Positions 1 to 8,629 of a stretch of DNA of 64,000 nucleotides are shown one piece after another. The notes beneath the pieces were generated by a model. That model did not search any database. It was not told where the DNA came from and saw only the letters and a list, made by a program, of their open reading frames with translations. Origin of the DNA: Bdellovibrio bacteriovorus HD100. Its GTDB lineage: Bacteria; Bdellovibrionota; Bdellovibrionia; Bdellovibrionales; Bdellovibrionaceae. The translations under genes were made by a program, and so were the position numbers. Numbering within the stretch: the first letter of the stretch is position 1; every line of letters starts with the position of its first letter. The stretch is from positions 2,480,001-2,544,000 of the forward strand of contig NC_005363.1 in NCBI RefSeq assembly GCF_000196175.1. Direction: 5' to 3'.

Positions 1-1179
1 CACGCGCCCTTGGGCATCTGTTGTCACTTTAAAATAGGATCCACTGGTTCCGACACTGGCCAAAGACAAAGTTGGTGTGGTGCTGCCATTGCTGACCACA
101 ATCTGCCCCGCAGTGCCCGACACAGTTGTTACACCCACGTTGATTGTCTGACATTGAAAATTAGCGGACACGGAATTCCAATAAGCCGCCTGATTCGCAC
201 CACAACTGGCAGAGCTGACCGCCGCATTAAATGCGGACTGAGTCAGATACGTACTCAGTGTCGCTGACAGCCCATTAACATCACTGGTATTGATCCCGGC
301 CGGAGCCCACTGAGCACCATTGTACTTGAAGTAATTTCCAGAGGCCGGCACCGAGTTCGCAACGGCAACTCCCTGCAAAGCCACCACAGAGGGCGCCGGA
401 TAGGTTCCTGAAAGATCTCCCCCGGCCGCTCCTTTCGGAGTGCGCGCATCCGTGAGCCTTGCATCGTCACCGGCCGCAACGGTCCCACTGACCGTCCCCA
501 CCTTCAGCGTCAGAAGTGGCGTTGAAGTTCCGTTGGCCACCGTCAAATAAGAGTTGGCGGAGGACACCTGGGTCACAGTACCGCCACTGGCACCACTGAC
601 ACCTTCACAAACAAGATCACTTCCATTCCAGGACAGGAAAGAACCCGAACCACACACCGGCAAAACATTTTTCAATAAAAAATCAGAAGCTGAATAGGCC
701 CCCAGTTTCGCTGCGGAAGACGCATAGGCGGCATAGGGAACTGTGCGAATCACTGAATCAGGCGTGATTGTTTTCCATCCGGTCCCGTCGTGAAATTTCA
801 CCCGCAAACGACGCCCGTCATTGAAGGCTGGCGAATAGAGGCTGCCTCCATCACAAACAAAAGGAGTCGCATTATTAAAGGTATCGAGCAAATTAAATCC
901 TGCATCCGCCGGATATTGTCGGGCTCCCGAACCGATCGCCACATCGAAAACTCCTCCGGAGTTCACCATGTTGATGCCATTAACTTGCTCACGGTAAATC
1001 ACACAAAGTCCGTCAGGATTTGTGATTTCAAAACTAAAACTGACATTTTCATATTCAAGAGGATAACCGTTATTCTTAAGCACCCGCCCCTGATAGGTCA
1101 GAAACTGCGGCGCCGCTGACAAGGTCAACGGTCCAAAAAAGAGACACGCAATCAAGTACGTTCCGAAGTGTCGCATCAT
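1..1179 (-). CDS. Fibre / tail-fibre-like surface protein, N-terminal part (cut by window edge)
   Basis: An open frame starts at 1179 (or at the adjacent ATG at 1176) and leaves the window at base 1, giving 393 codons. It begins with a signal peptide (MRHFGTYLIACLF then LTLSAAP). The next domain ([25 protein letters not shown]) matches, almost motif for motif, the N-terminus of the 1416-residue fibre at 14985-19235. Glycine/threonine-rich repeats follow (for example GGDLSGTYPAPS, GTSGSYFKVTTDAQGRV), typical of phage tail-fibre shafts. I infer an exported, probably trimeric, surface fibre like the mosaic adhesive fibres described in Bdellovibrio. The C-terminal tip and any chaperone domain lie outside the window. 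The assignment to this family is firm; the ligand is unknown. Confidence 0.85.
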   Translation of the reverse strand, partial: MMRHFGTYLIACLFFGPLTLSAAPQFLTYQGRVLKNNGYPLEYENVSFSFEITNPDGLCVIYREQVNGINMVNSGGVFDVAIGSGARQYPADAGFNLLDTFNNATPFVCDGGSLYSPAFNDGRRLRVKFHDGTGWKTITPDSVIRTVPYAAYASSAAKLGAYSASDFLLKNVLPVCGSGSFLSWNGSDLVCEGVSGASGGTVTQVSSANSYLTVANGTSTPLLTLKVGTVSGTVAAGDDARLTDARTPKGAAGGDLSGTYPAPSVVALQGVAVANSVPASGNYFKYNGAQWAPAGINTSDVNGLSATLSTYLTQSAFNAAVSSASCGANQAAYWNSVSANFQCQTINVGVTTVSGTAGQIVVSNGSTTPTLSLASVGTSGSYFKVTTDAQGRV

Positions 1180-1400
1180 AGTGCTAATTCTTTCGGCAGC
1201 CTCATCACATGCCAAAAGGGTCAAAACATGAAATCAATGTCACATTCAATTGTCTGAAGCTCCATCCGCTGGTTAATTGCTGCTCGGGCGAAAAAGCGAT
1301 CCTTACTCAAATACACGCACTTCCCTTACTTAGGAACCTAGCTACTCATTGCTATTTTTTACGGGTTGATCCCTGGGCGAAAAAAATATTCGGAAGCACC

Positions 1401-1414
1401 ATGATGCTCATCAT
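1401..1414. promoter_or_regulatory. FNR/DNR-type box upstream of pseudoazurin
   Basis: ATGATGCTCATCAT is a palindrome matching the FNR/DNR pattern TTGAT-N4-ATCAA except at the outer bases. It extends to CATGATG-CT-CATCATG at 1400-1415. Its centre is about 77 bases before the pseudoazurin ATG. The rest of the 305-base gap 1180-1484 holds promoters for the two divergent genes; I see no further gene there. Confidence 0.6.
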
Positions 1415-1484
1415 GAAAGAAAGAATACAGCTTTGACCAACTCAAAAAACAAGAGCGAAATCCCCCCTATGAAAGAGGTGTTCT

Positions 1485-1928
1485 ATGAAAAGAAATCTAA
1501 AACTTATTGCGACTGTTATCCTGCTTAATGGCGCCCTGGCGGCCAATGCCGCCACTCACGAAATCAAAATGCTCAACAACGGCAAAGAAGGCATCATGGT
1601 CTTCGAACCGGCTTACCTGAAGGCCGCCAAAGGCGACACCATCAAGTTCGTCCCCACCGACCCTGCCCATGACGTGTCTTCTGTGGTGATCCCAAAAAGC
1701 GCCAAAGCCTTCAGCGCCCCATCAAACAAACCCCTGACAATCAAAGTCAGCGAAGAGGGTGTCTATGTCTACGAATGCAAAGCCCACCTGCCCATGGCCA
1801 TGGTCGGCGTCATCCAAGTAGGCAACCCAACCAACCTCAAAGAGGCGCAAGACAAAGCCAAAGAACTGGCCAAAACCTTCGCCATGAACAAAGACCGCCT
1901 GGACAAATATTTAACGCAAGTAAAGTAA
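1485..1928 (+). CDS. Pseudoazurin (type 1 blue copper protein)
   Basis: 147 residues with a signal peptide ending near NAA (residues 20-23), so periplasmic. The mature part is a plastocyanin-like cupredoxin. The type 1 copper ligands are readable as His62 (DPAHDV), Cys98, His101 and Met106 (ECKAHLPMAM), the C-x2-H-x4-M spacing of pseudoazurins. Pseudoazurins pass electrons to copper nitrite reductase and related periplasmic enzymes, so this is the likely donor for the NirK at 44266-45681, although it lies 40 kb away. An FNR/DNR-type box precedes it, which fits co-regulation. A C-terminal helix of about 30 residues (NLKEAQDKAKELAKTF) extends past the cupredoxin core, as usual for the family. 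RBS-like GAAAGAGG lies about 10 bases upstream of the ATG. Confidence 0.88.
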   Translation: MKRNLKLIATVILLNGALAANAATHEIKMLNNGKEGIMVFEPAYLKAAKGDTIKFVPTDPAHDVSSVVIPKSAKAFSAPSNKPLTIKVSEEGVYVYECKAHLPMAMVGVIQVGNPTNLKEAQDKAKELAKTFAMNKDRLDKYLTQVK

Positions 1929-2023
1929 TCAACTGTCCGCCCCACGGACATTTGACACAAAGCTAAGTAAAAAATCACCAGGCACCTTTTTGGGGGCGTC
2001 GACAAAGTACAAGGTCTGACGCC

Positions 2024-2153
2024 CTTCTTTTAAAATAGAAAGCCCCTACCTGTCCCATCGGCAAGTTCCGCAGCAGCTCATCCCAACGGGATGGCGTCCG
2101 CGAGGACTGTTCGCAGCCGAGGGGGCAGGTAGGGGCTTTCTATTTAAAAGAAG
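2024..2153. repeat. Long structured inverted-repeat element between convergent genes
   Basis: The ends 2024-2052 and 2126-2153 are nearly perfect inverted repeats of about 28 bases with one bulged A; the core of each arm contains AGAAAGCCCCTACCTG or its complement. The stem continues inward through CCC/GGG and CGGC/GCCG. Inside are two further hairpins: CATCCC-AAC-GGGATG (2079-2093), and GTCC-GCGA-GGAC (2096-2107) with a GNRA tetraloop. It lies between the 3' ends of the pseudoazurin and pdxH genes and would serve as a two-way terminator. It is far longer and more branched than a normal terminator, so a small mobile repeat or structured RNA is possible. Confidence 0.7.
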
Positions 2154-2156
2154 GAG

Positions 2157-2747
2157 CTAAGGGCTTCGTAAGAATGTCTTCCAGCCACCGTCTTCTGTGC
2201 GCTGGTAAATGTGGCGTTCGTGCAGGCGTCCGCCCAGGCCGAACCAGAACTCGATTTCAGTGGGGATGACTCTCCACCCGCCCCAGTGTGGCGGACGTGG
2301 CACAACTTGGCCGTCGAATTGTTTTTCGTATTCTTGAACCCGGCGGGACAACCAGTCCAGTGCGGGGATCGTTTCGCTTTGATGACTTGCCCAGGCTCCG
2401 ATTTGGCTTAAGCGCGCCCGTGTCGCGAAGTAAGCGTCACTTTCTGCGGCGGATATTTTTTCAGCCTTACCAGTAATGCGGATTTGCTGCCAGATCGCGG
2501 GCCAGTGGAAATTCAGACAGACAATGGGATTAGTCTCGATGTCTTTGCCTTTATGAGAATTGTAGTTCCCATAAAAAACAAAGCCCCCCTGCGATACCTC
2601 TTTTAAATAGACGATGCGCACGGAGGGCACACCCTTTTCATCCACGGTCGCCACCGACATCGCGTTGGCTTCCGGGATCTGCTTTGCGACCGCCTCTTTC
2701 ATCAGGCGGTCAAAATGCTCAAAAGGGTCTTTGTTAATGTCGAACAT
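2157..2747 (-). CDS. pdxH: Pyridoxamine 5'-phosphate oxidase
   Basis: 196 residues, the usual length for cytosolic FMN-dependent PdxH, which oxidises pyridoxamine or pyridoxine phosphate to pyridoxal phosphate. Family motifs are in order: an N-terminal DPFEHFDRLMKEA helix, SVRIVYLKEV, the FMN-binding NSHKGKDIETNP, FHWPAIWQQIRITG, the RLSQIGAWASHQS segment, and the C-terminal WRVIPTEIEFWFG and GRLHER signature. The start lies 3 bases after the FKBP stop codon, so the two are probably co-transcribed. Its 3' end abuts the structured inverted repeat. The assignment is secure. Confidence 0.93.
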   Translation of the reverse strand: MFDINKDPFEHFDRLMKEAVAKQIPEANAMSVATVDEKGVPSVRIVYLKEVSQGGFVFYGNYNSHKGKDIETNPIVCLNFHWPAIWQQIRITGKAEKISAAESDAYFATRARLSQIGAWASHQSETIPALDWLSRRVQEYEKQFDGQVVPRPPHWGGWRVIPTEIEFWFGLGGRLHERHIYQRTEDGGWKTFLRSP

Positions 2748-2750
2748 TAA

Positions 2751-3446
2751 TTACTTTTTCTTTTTAGTGTCTTGTTTAACGATGTCGATCAACTCAACTT
2801 CGAACACAAGCACAGAGTTTGGCGGAATGCCAGGACGACCGGATGGACCGTAAGCCAGCTCAGGTGGGATGAAAAGCTTGGCTTTGCCGCCAACTTTCAT
2901 CAACTGAAGAGCTTCTGTCCAACCTGGGATCACGCCACCAACTGGGAATTCAGCCGGTTGACCACGATCGTAGGAAGAGTCGAACTGTTCACCGTTAGTC
3001 AAAGTCCCTTTGTAGTGAACTTTTACTACGTCTTCTTTTTTAGGAGAAGCGCCAGTGCCTTCTTTTTCAACGATGTACTGCAAACCGGAAGCAGTTGTCT
3101 TCACGCCCGCTGCAGATTTGTTTTTCTCCAGGAAGTCTTTACCAGCTTTAGCATTGCCTTCAGCTTGTTCCTGTTGTTTTTTCATCGCCATTTCTTGAAG
3201 TTTCATCATAGCAGCTTGCATGTCTTCTTTAGACATTTCGTTTTTACCCGCTGCTGCGTCTTTCAAAGCCATCGCCAATGCATCTGCATCGAAGTCGATG
3301 TTTTGTTGTTTCAAGTTACCACCGATTTGTTGACCGATAGCATAGCTCGCTTTTTTCATATCAGTGTCGAGCTTAACTTTCTTTTGGCAAGCTGTTGTGA
3401 AGGCCATCGCCGCAACAACCAGACCACCCAGAACCAATTTATTCAT
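2751..3446 (-). CDS. FKBP-type peptidyl-prolyl isomerase lipoprotein (FkpA/Mip-like)
   Basis: 231 residues. The N-terminus has a lipoprotein signal with Cys20 in the lipobox (FTTAC), so the mature protein is lipid-anchored. Residues about 30-105 form the helical FKBP_N dimerisation domain (MKKASYAIGQQIGGNLK, then a Lys/Gln-rich helix). Residues about 115-225 are the FKBP isomerase domain with VHYKGTLTNGEQFDSSYDRG, VIPGWTEALQLMKVGGKAK and IPPELAYG. The function is proline isomerisation and chaperoning of envelope proteins. The C-terminus ends in KKKK. The promoter should lie in 3447-3549. pdxH follows directly. Confidence 0.92.
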   Translation of the reverse strand: MNKLVLGGLVVAAMAFTTACQKKVKLDTDMKKASYAIGQQIGGNLKQQNIDFDADALAMALKDAAAGKNEMSKEDMQAAMMKLQEMAMKKQQEQAEGNAKAGKDFLEKNKSAAGVKTTASGLQYIVEKEGTGASPKKEDVVKVHYKGTLTNGEQFDSSYDRGQPAEFPVGGVIPGWTEALQLMKVGGKAKLFIPPELAYGPSGRPGIPPNSVLVFEVELIDIVKQDTKKKK

Positions 3447-3549
3447 GCTGTCTCCTCTTAAGGGGTTTTGTTTTAAATACTAAAGGCTTTATCTTGCGCT
3501 CGTTTCTATTATTTTCAAATAGATAACGCGCAGTGAAATGAGGCTAAGT

Positions 3550-4689
3550 TCACGTCAGACTGTGGACGAACTTTTCAGCCTCAAAGCGGGTTCCCTTGAA
3601 CAGCACCGTGACATGGCGACGTTCCAATGAACCCAGATACATCGGGTCGTAGTAATATTGCAGAAGCTTTTCTATCCACACCTTATTACCGGAAAGCTCC
3701 GCGTGATTTAGGTAAGCCAGCTCGGCCTTTTCCAAATCCGCCATCACTTCCTGTGCTCTCAATCCCCCCAGCTTACGCTGAATCGCCAGCAAAGACTGAC
3801 GATACCGAGCAAACAACTGCAGCGCCTGCGCGCGCAGGATGTCGTTTTCTTCCGCACAACGGGGTGCGGCCTCAAGGCTTTTGCCTATGGAGGAGTTCAG
3901 AATGTAGTCGTCAAAAACATTGTCCACACGCACGGGCAAAGGCTCATCAATCCAGATCACTGGCGAAGACCTCAGGCGAATAAAGAACGTGGCCGGTTGA
4001 GAGATTCGCCCGATCAGGCGACTTTCATCCTCCACCAGAGGTTTTATTTTTCCATGAATTTTGTCCTCAAGAAGCAGAATTTCACGGGCAAGATTGTTCT
4101 CGTAGTCCACTTGCGTGGGCTGCGGAACCTCCCAATTTCCAAAGGCCGAGCCCCGATGACGGGCCAAAGCCTCAAGATCAATCACCGGACAACCTTTCAA
4201 GCCGCGCAGAAAATGAGTCTTCCCGCTGCCCGTCGGACCCGAAACAGAAATCAGCTCCTGGCGCACCGAGAACTCTTCAATTTGTTTGATCAGATAGTTG
4301 CGGGCGGCTTTGAAACCACCAACCAGCAACGGGCGCTCAACACCGGCCTCTTTCAGCCAAGCCTGGGAAATGCGCGAACGCTGTCCGCCTCGGAAACAGT
4401 AAAACACCGCCTCGGGATGGGCTTGGACAAAGCTTTTCCAGGCCGCCACCCGCTGCTCTTTCACCAGGCCAGACACCAACTCATGCCCCAGCTTCACCGC
4501 GGCTTCATTGCCCTGGTTTTTGTAAACCGTCCCGACCTGGGCGCGTTCGTCATCATTCATGACCGGCAGGTTCACCGCACCAGGAATGGAGCCTTGCGAA
4601 AACTCCACAGGGGCACGCACATCCATCAATGGAATGTTCTGTTGAAACAGGTTTTTTAACTGATCGGGTTTGATATTCTTAAGGCTCAA
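3550..4689 (-). CDS. mnmH: tRNA 2-selenouridine synthase (SelU/MnmH)
   Basis: 379 residues. Residues 1-125 are a rhodanese domain with the active cysteine at position 98 (FYCFRGGQRS), close to the position in E. coli SelU. Residues 151-158 are a P-loop (GPTGSGKT) of the family-specific ATPase-like domain. The enzyme replaces sulfur by selenium at the wobble 2-thiouridine of tRNA, using selenophosphate and passing through a geranylated intermediate. The start overlaps the end of selD by 11 bases, a tight coupling that supports the assignment because SelD makes the selenophosphate. I see no selA, selB or selC in the window. Confidence 0.93.
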   Translation of the reverse strand: MSLKNIKPDQLKNLFQQNIPLMDVRAPVEFSQGSIPGAVNLPVMNDDERAQVGTVYKNQGNEAAVKLGHELVSGLVKEQRVAAWKSFVQAHPEAVFYCFRGGQRSRISQAWLKEAGVERPLLVGGFKAARNYLIKQIEEFSVRQELISVSGPTGSGKTHFLRGLKGCPVIDLEALARHRGSAFGNWEVPQPTQVDYENNLAREILLLEDKIHGKIKPLVEDESRLIGRISQPATFFIRLRSSPVIWIDEPLPVRVDNVFDDYILNSSIGKSLEAAPRCAEENDILRAQALQLFARYRQSLLAIQRKLGGLRAQEVMADLEKAELAYLNHAELSGNKVWIEKLLQYYYDPMYLGSLERRHVTVLFKGTRFEAEKFVHSLT

Positions 4690-5731
4690 AGATCACCGCT
4701 TTATCCTGGCGAGGCAAAACCTCTCCAATGATTTCAGCAGATTTGAATTTTGCGCGCAAGGCCTGAACCATATCCGCACTAACCTCACGGGAAACAGACA
4801 ACAAAAGTCCACCGCTGGTCTGCGGATCATGCAGCAAATGCTGCTGCAATGACTCAAGACCCGCCACAGAAATGGCTTCTTTCGTGTATTCGGCATTCGA
4901 ACGATGCGCCTTGGTCAGAAAACCTTTTTCCAGGAAGGCCAACGCCTTGGCAAAGCGCGGGATTTTACTGAAAGAAATACGCAGACTGACCTGGCTGGCA
5001 TTGGCCAGTTGCATGCCATGACCGGACAAACCAAAGCCCGTGATATCTGTGGCTGCATGGACTTCGTTTTTCAAAACCGGAGTCATATAGTCCACGGCAT
5101 TGTTCACAGTGGCCATGCTTTGCAGGGCTTCCATGATATCGGCTTCCTGCACTTCCTGACGCTTCAAGCCCGCCGTCAATGTGCCCGTACCCAGGGGCTT
5201 GGTCAGAATCAGATGATCCCCGACTTTGGCGCCGGCATTGGTCCAAACTTGTTGCGGATTTACAAAACCCGTCACCGAAAGGCCGAACTTCAACGTGTCA
5301 TCATCAATGGAATGCCCGCCCACGAAATTGGCGTCCGCTTCCGCGATTTTGTCGCTGGCCCCTTGCATGACATCGACAATCACTTCCTTGGGCAAAGTGG
5401 CCAAAGGAAACGCCAAAATACCCATGGCGGTTTTTGGTTTTCCGCCCATGGCATAGACGTCGCTCAGCGCATTGGCTGCGGCAATTTCGCCAAACAGTTT
5501 TGGGGTGTCGACAATGGGAGTGAAAAAATCAAGGGTTTGCACGAGGGCGATTTCGTCGTTGATCTTGTAAATCGCCGCATCGTCAAAAAGACCGCCATCC
5601 ACCATCAAGGCCGGATGCGCCGCCGGAAATTTCACCTGTTTCAGAATTTCGCGCAGCTCAGAGGCGGCCACCTTCGCAGCACAGCCCCCTTTTTGCACAG
5701 TCTGAGTCAGGGAAATTTTTGTGGAAGTCAT
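4679..5731 (-). CDS. selD: Selenide, water dikinase (selenophosphate synthetase)
   Basis: 350 residues, full length for SelD, which makes selenophosphate from selenide and ATP. The N-terminal GGCAAK places the catalytic Cys17 and Lys20 at the same numbers as E. coli SelD. The normal Cys is used rather than Sec. Also visible are the AIRS-like ATP/Mg motifs DDAAIYKI, GGHSIDDD and HAATDITGFGLSGHG, and the C-terminal DPQTSGGLLLSV. It lies between tatA (4-base overlap) and mnmH (11-base overlap), so selenium is probably used here mainly for tRNA. Confidence 0.95.
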   Translation of the reverse strand: MTSTKISLTQTVQKGGCAAKVAASELREILKQVKFPAAHPALMVDGGLFDDAAIYKINDEIALVQTLDFFTPIVDTPKLFGEIAAANALSDVYAMGGKPKTAMGILAFPLATLPKEVIVDVMQGASDKIAEADANFVGGHSIDDDTLKFGLSVTGFVNPQQVWTNAGAKVGDHLILTKPLGTGTLTAGLKRQEVQEADIMEALQSMATVNNAVDYMTPVLKNEVHAATDITGFGLSGHGMQLANASQVSLRISFSKIPRFAKALAFLEKGFLTKAHRSNAEYTKEAISVAGLESLQQHLLHDPQTSGGLLLSVSREVSADMVQALRAKFKSAEIIGEVLPRQDKAVIFEP

Positions 5732-5973
5732 GAGTTGTGAGTTTCTTTTTTCTCTTCAGTCTGTGGCTGCTGCTCATTCACCGGTCTTTGCGGATTCTGA
5801 GTGATCTGCTGTTTAGCTTCCTTTTCGTCCGCTGCAGGATCTTCATTCAAACCCTTCTTGAAGCCACGGATGGATTCACCCAAAGAACGTCCCAAATTGG
5901 GAAGTTTGCTTGGTCCAAAAAGAAGCAAAGCGATACCACCGATAAGCAGGATTTCTGTCCAACCCAAATTCAT
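5728..5973 (-). CDS. tatA: Twin-arginine translocase subunit TatA/E
   Basis: 81 residues with one N-terminal membrane helix (LGWTEILLIGGIALLLF), the hinge FGPSKLPNLGRSLGESIRGFKKG and a charged, Gln/Glu-rich tail, the classic TatA/TatE layout. It forms the pore for export of folded proteins carrying RR signal peptides. TatB and TatC are not in the window. The stop overlaps the selD start by 4 bases. The opposite-strand gene at 6066 begins 92 bases away, so 5974-6065 is a divergent promoter region. Confidence 0.92.
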   Translation of the reverse strand: MNLGWTEILLIGGIALLLFGPSKLPNLGRSLGESIRGFKKGLNEDPAADEKEAKQQITQNPQRPVNEQQPQTEEKKETHNS

Positions 5974-6065
5974 AAGGTCTCCTCGTTAGAACACCGAAAC
6001 CCTAGCATAAGGCCTATTGCGCGGCAACAAAAGGAGGTGCATTATATTGAGAAAGGGGAAATACG

Positions 6066-6476
6066 ATGCTGAGTTTCATCATGTTGCTGGCCCTGGCTGG
6101 TAATGCACAGGCCCAGAACCCACCTAAAGCCAAGAAAATGAACACGTCCATCTATGAACAGGAAGCGGAAGAGGAAAAATCAGAGAGTTTTTCCGCCAAA
6201 GTCCGTGTTGTCCGAGAGATTTCAGAAGAGGTCGAGGTCTTCTTTGAAGGCGAGAAAGCCAAGGGGGCCTACACCCTGCCCCGTTCCCTGCCGCAATATG
6301 GCGCACTGCTAAAGATCCTGGAAAAATCCCGCAAACCCGGGGGCCCTCCGGTACAGATCACTGCCGATGGCGATAAACGCATCAAATCCGTCGAGGCCTC
6401 GGCTGCCCCGAAATCCACGGTCATCGTGCCTGAGGACCCTAACAAGAAATGGGACTTCGGTAAAATTCCAGATTGA
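6066..6476 (+). CDS. Small exported protein of unknown function
   Basis: 136 residues. The N-terminal signal peptide (LSFIMLLALAGNAQAQ) is clear. The mature part has a Glu/Lys-rich segment (EQEAEEEKSESF), then a short mixed region ending in WDFGKIPD. I recognise no domain. It is the first gene of a plus-strand run; its stop overlaps a possible TTG start (6473) of the sulfatase-fold gene. It may be a periplasmic accessory of that enzyme, but this is only context. Confidence 0.6.
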   Translation: MLSFIMLLALAGNAQAQNPPKAKKMNTSIYEQEAEEEKSESFSAKVRVVREISEEVEVFFEGEKAKGAYTLPRSLPQYGALLKILEKSRKPGGPPVQITADGDKRIKSVEASAAPKSTVIVPEDPNKKWDFGKIPD

Positions 6477-6511
6477 TCCTGAGCCCGGGAAGTGAGATTT
6501 TCACTTCCTCA

Positions 6512-8629
6512 ATGAAAAACGCACGGGCACAGTGGTTCAATCAATCTTGGCTATACCTTAAGCGCATTCTGATCGTGAATGTCGCTTTCCTGATTATCGG
6601 CTCCATCTGGCGCTGGGCTTTTATGACGACCTTCGGGGATTCCCGGGAGCTGTCCCAACTGGGGGCCGCCGTTTTTAAAGCCTTTGTGCTGGGCTTCCGC
6701 TTTGACAGCACGGTCCTGTTTTACATCAACGCCATCCCATTGCTGATTTTGCTGTTCTTAAGCTTCTTCACTTTCTGGCAGGGGTTTGAACCCGCCCTGA
6801 CCCGCATCTATTCCCGCTTCACTGCTTTTCTGGTTCCTTACTACACGGTGATGCTGTTTATCGTGATGTTTATCACCGCGGTGGACTTTGGCTTTTACAG
6901 CTTCTATCAGGACCGCATCAACGTTCTGATTTTCGGATATTTTGAAGACGACACTGTGGCCATCACCAAAACCATCTGGCGCAACTATCCGGCCGTGTGG
7001 ATCTTCCTGGGGCTGGGGCTTTTCACCTATCTTTTGTGGAAAGGTCTTAAGATCAACTTCACCCAGGGACGAGAGTGGCTTCCTTGGCGCGTGCAAAAAA
7101 TCTCTTATCCGGTGTTTGTACTGTTCTTCTTCGTGCTGTTTGTTCTGAATGGCGTCGGCGCCCGTGGTTCTTTGGCGCTGTTTCCACTCAGCGAAATGGA
7201 CACCGGGATTTCCAAAAGTATCTTCGTGAATCATTTAAGCTTTAATGGCGTGCGCGCATTCGGTCGTGCCATCGAACTGAAAGCCCAGCAGATTTCCCAA
7301 TGGGACAGCAATCTGCGCCACTATGGTTATGGTGGCAATTACCGTCAGGCCTTTGCAGATTTCTATCAGATCCCGCTTGAACAGGTTCCAGCCGACCCGC
7401 TGGATCTGATGAAACGTCAGACTCCGAAAAACGAATGGGCTGCAAAAAACCGCCCGCATGTGCTTTTGCTGGTGATGGAATCCATGGGGGCCTACTGGTT
7501 TAACTACGACCACCCGGAGTTCAACCTGCTGGGTGACTTCAAAAAACATCTGACCGAGGACACCTATCTAACAAACTTCCTGTCCAGCACCAATGCCACA
7601 ATTGGCAGTTTAAGCTGTCTGATGATCGGCTCGCCACAAAGACCGATCGGCGAGTTTTTGACAGAAAGTGATTACCTGCAGGTGCCGTTCCGCTCCAGCA
7701 CCGCCAGAGTTTTCAAAAGTGCCGGCTACAAGGCCCGCTTCCTTTACGGCGGAAATCCCGGCTGGCGCGAAGTGAACAAGTTTGCAATCAAGCAGGGCTT
7801 TGACACCGTCGAGGGTGAAAGCGAAATGACCGAGGCCCTGGGCGGCCTGAAAGAACGCCACGACTGGGGTGTTTACGACGAGGAGCTTTTTGACTACGTC
7901 TATAAAACCCTGAACGAAAGCACCGAACCACAGTTCCTGCTGACGATGACCACGACGAATCATCCGCCCTATCAGCTGCCCGAATCTTATCAGTTGCCGG
8001 ACCTGAAAACCCCGGACGAACTGAAGTCGCGTCTGATTGGTGATGCGGCTCTGGCTGAAAAACGCTTTAGAACCTATCGCTATTCTTCAGACCAACTGGC
8101 AAAGTTCATGACAAGGCTTAAAAACTCGCCTTTGAAAGACAAAGTCATCGTCGCCATCACGGGGGATCACACCTTCTGGATTGTGAACTTCACTGAACAA
8201 GAGCTTTTGCAGAAAGGCTCTGTGCCGTTCTATCTGTATTTGCCTGAGCCTATCCGTAAAAAACTGGATCCCGAGTCCTTCGGTTCGCAGGCGGACATTG
8301 CCCCGACTCTTTACAACCTGGCCCTGTCCGAAGTTCCATACTCCGCTTTGGGACGTGATCTTTTTGATAAAAACGGTGACTTTGCGGTGAACGCTTTCAA
8401 CTTGATTGCCGACCGCACCGGCGGGGTTTTGACAGCCAGCAAGCCAGAAAATGACATCCCTTTGAACTGGGAAGGCCACTATGACCGTCTGGTCCGTGGT
8501 GAAAACACGGACCACAAAAAACAACTCGCCATAAAATACAAATCCTTGATGAGTGTCCTGGATTACTATTTCATGAAAGAAAAGCAAGATCAGAAAGGAC
8601 TCGCGGATCATGCGGATTCTAGTCGTTGA
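6512..8629 (+). CDS. LTA-synthase-like membrane phosphotransferase (sulfatase fold)
   Basis: 705 residues from the ATG at 6512; a TTG at 6473 would add 13 residues. Neither has a strong Shine-Dalgarno. The N-terminal half has about five membrane helices. The periplasmic half is an alkaline-phosphatase/sulfatase-type domain with VMESMGAYWF (metal-binding Glu), a candidate nucleophile region SSTNATIGSLS, the HDWGVYDEELF region and the metal-binding AITGDHTFW. Relatives (LtaS, MdoB, EptA-like enzymes) move phosphoglycerol or phosphoethanolamine from phospholipid to envelope glycans or lipid A. In a Gram-negative cell, glycan or lipid A decoration is likelier than lipoteichoic acid. The 3' end overlaps a two-component regulator gene by 20 bases. 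A hairpin (GGAAGTGA/TCACTTCC, 6488-6508) lies just before the ATG. Confidence 0.8.
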   Translation: MKNARAQWFNQSWLYLKRILIVNVAFLIIGSIWRWAFMTTFGDSRELSQLGAAVFKAFVLGFRFDSTVLFYINAIPLLILLFLSFFTFWQGFEPALTRIYSRFTAFLVPYYTVMLFIVMFITAVDFGFYSFYQDRINVLIFGYFEDDTVAITKTIWRNYPAVWIFLGLGLFTYLLWKGLKINFTQGREWLPWRVQKISYPVFVLFFFVLFVLNGVGARGSLALFPLSEMDTGISKSIFVNHLSFNGVRAFGRAIELKAQQISQWDSNLRHYGYGGNYRQAFADFYQIPLEQVPADPLDLMKRQTPKNEWAAKNRPHVLLLVMESMGAYWFNYDHPEFNLLGDFKKHLTEDTYLTNFLSSTNATIGSLSCLMIGSPQRPIGEFLTESDYLQVPFRSSTARVFKSAGYKARFLYGGNPGWREVNKFAIKQGFDTVEGESEMTEALGGLKERHDWGVYDEELFDYVYKTLNESTEPQFLLTMTTTNHPPYQLPESYQLPDLKTPDELKSRLIGDAALAEKRFRTYRYSSDQLAKFMTRLKNSPLKDKVIVAITGDHTFWIVNFTEQELLQKGSVPFYLYLPEPIRKKLDPESFGSQADIAPTLYNLALSEVPYSALGRDLFDKNGDFAVNAFNLIADRTGGVLTASKPENDIPLNWEGHYDRLVRGENTDHKKQLAIKYKSLMSVLDYYFMKEKQDQKGLADHADSSR

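Noticed and set aside
51-1000. Prophage origin for the tail-fibre-like genes
   Set aside because: The proteins carry signal peptides and stand next to exported fibrinogen-like genes; no phage structural, lysis or integrase genes are present.
1209-1436. 75-codon frame before the pseudoazurin gene
   Set aside because: It covers the FNR box, has no recognisable sequence and no good RBS; it is probably non-coding leader.
6488-6508. Hairpin before the LTA-synthase-like ATG as a terminator
   Set aside because: No T run follows, and it lies between genes of one operon; at most it affects translation.
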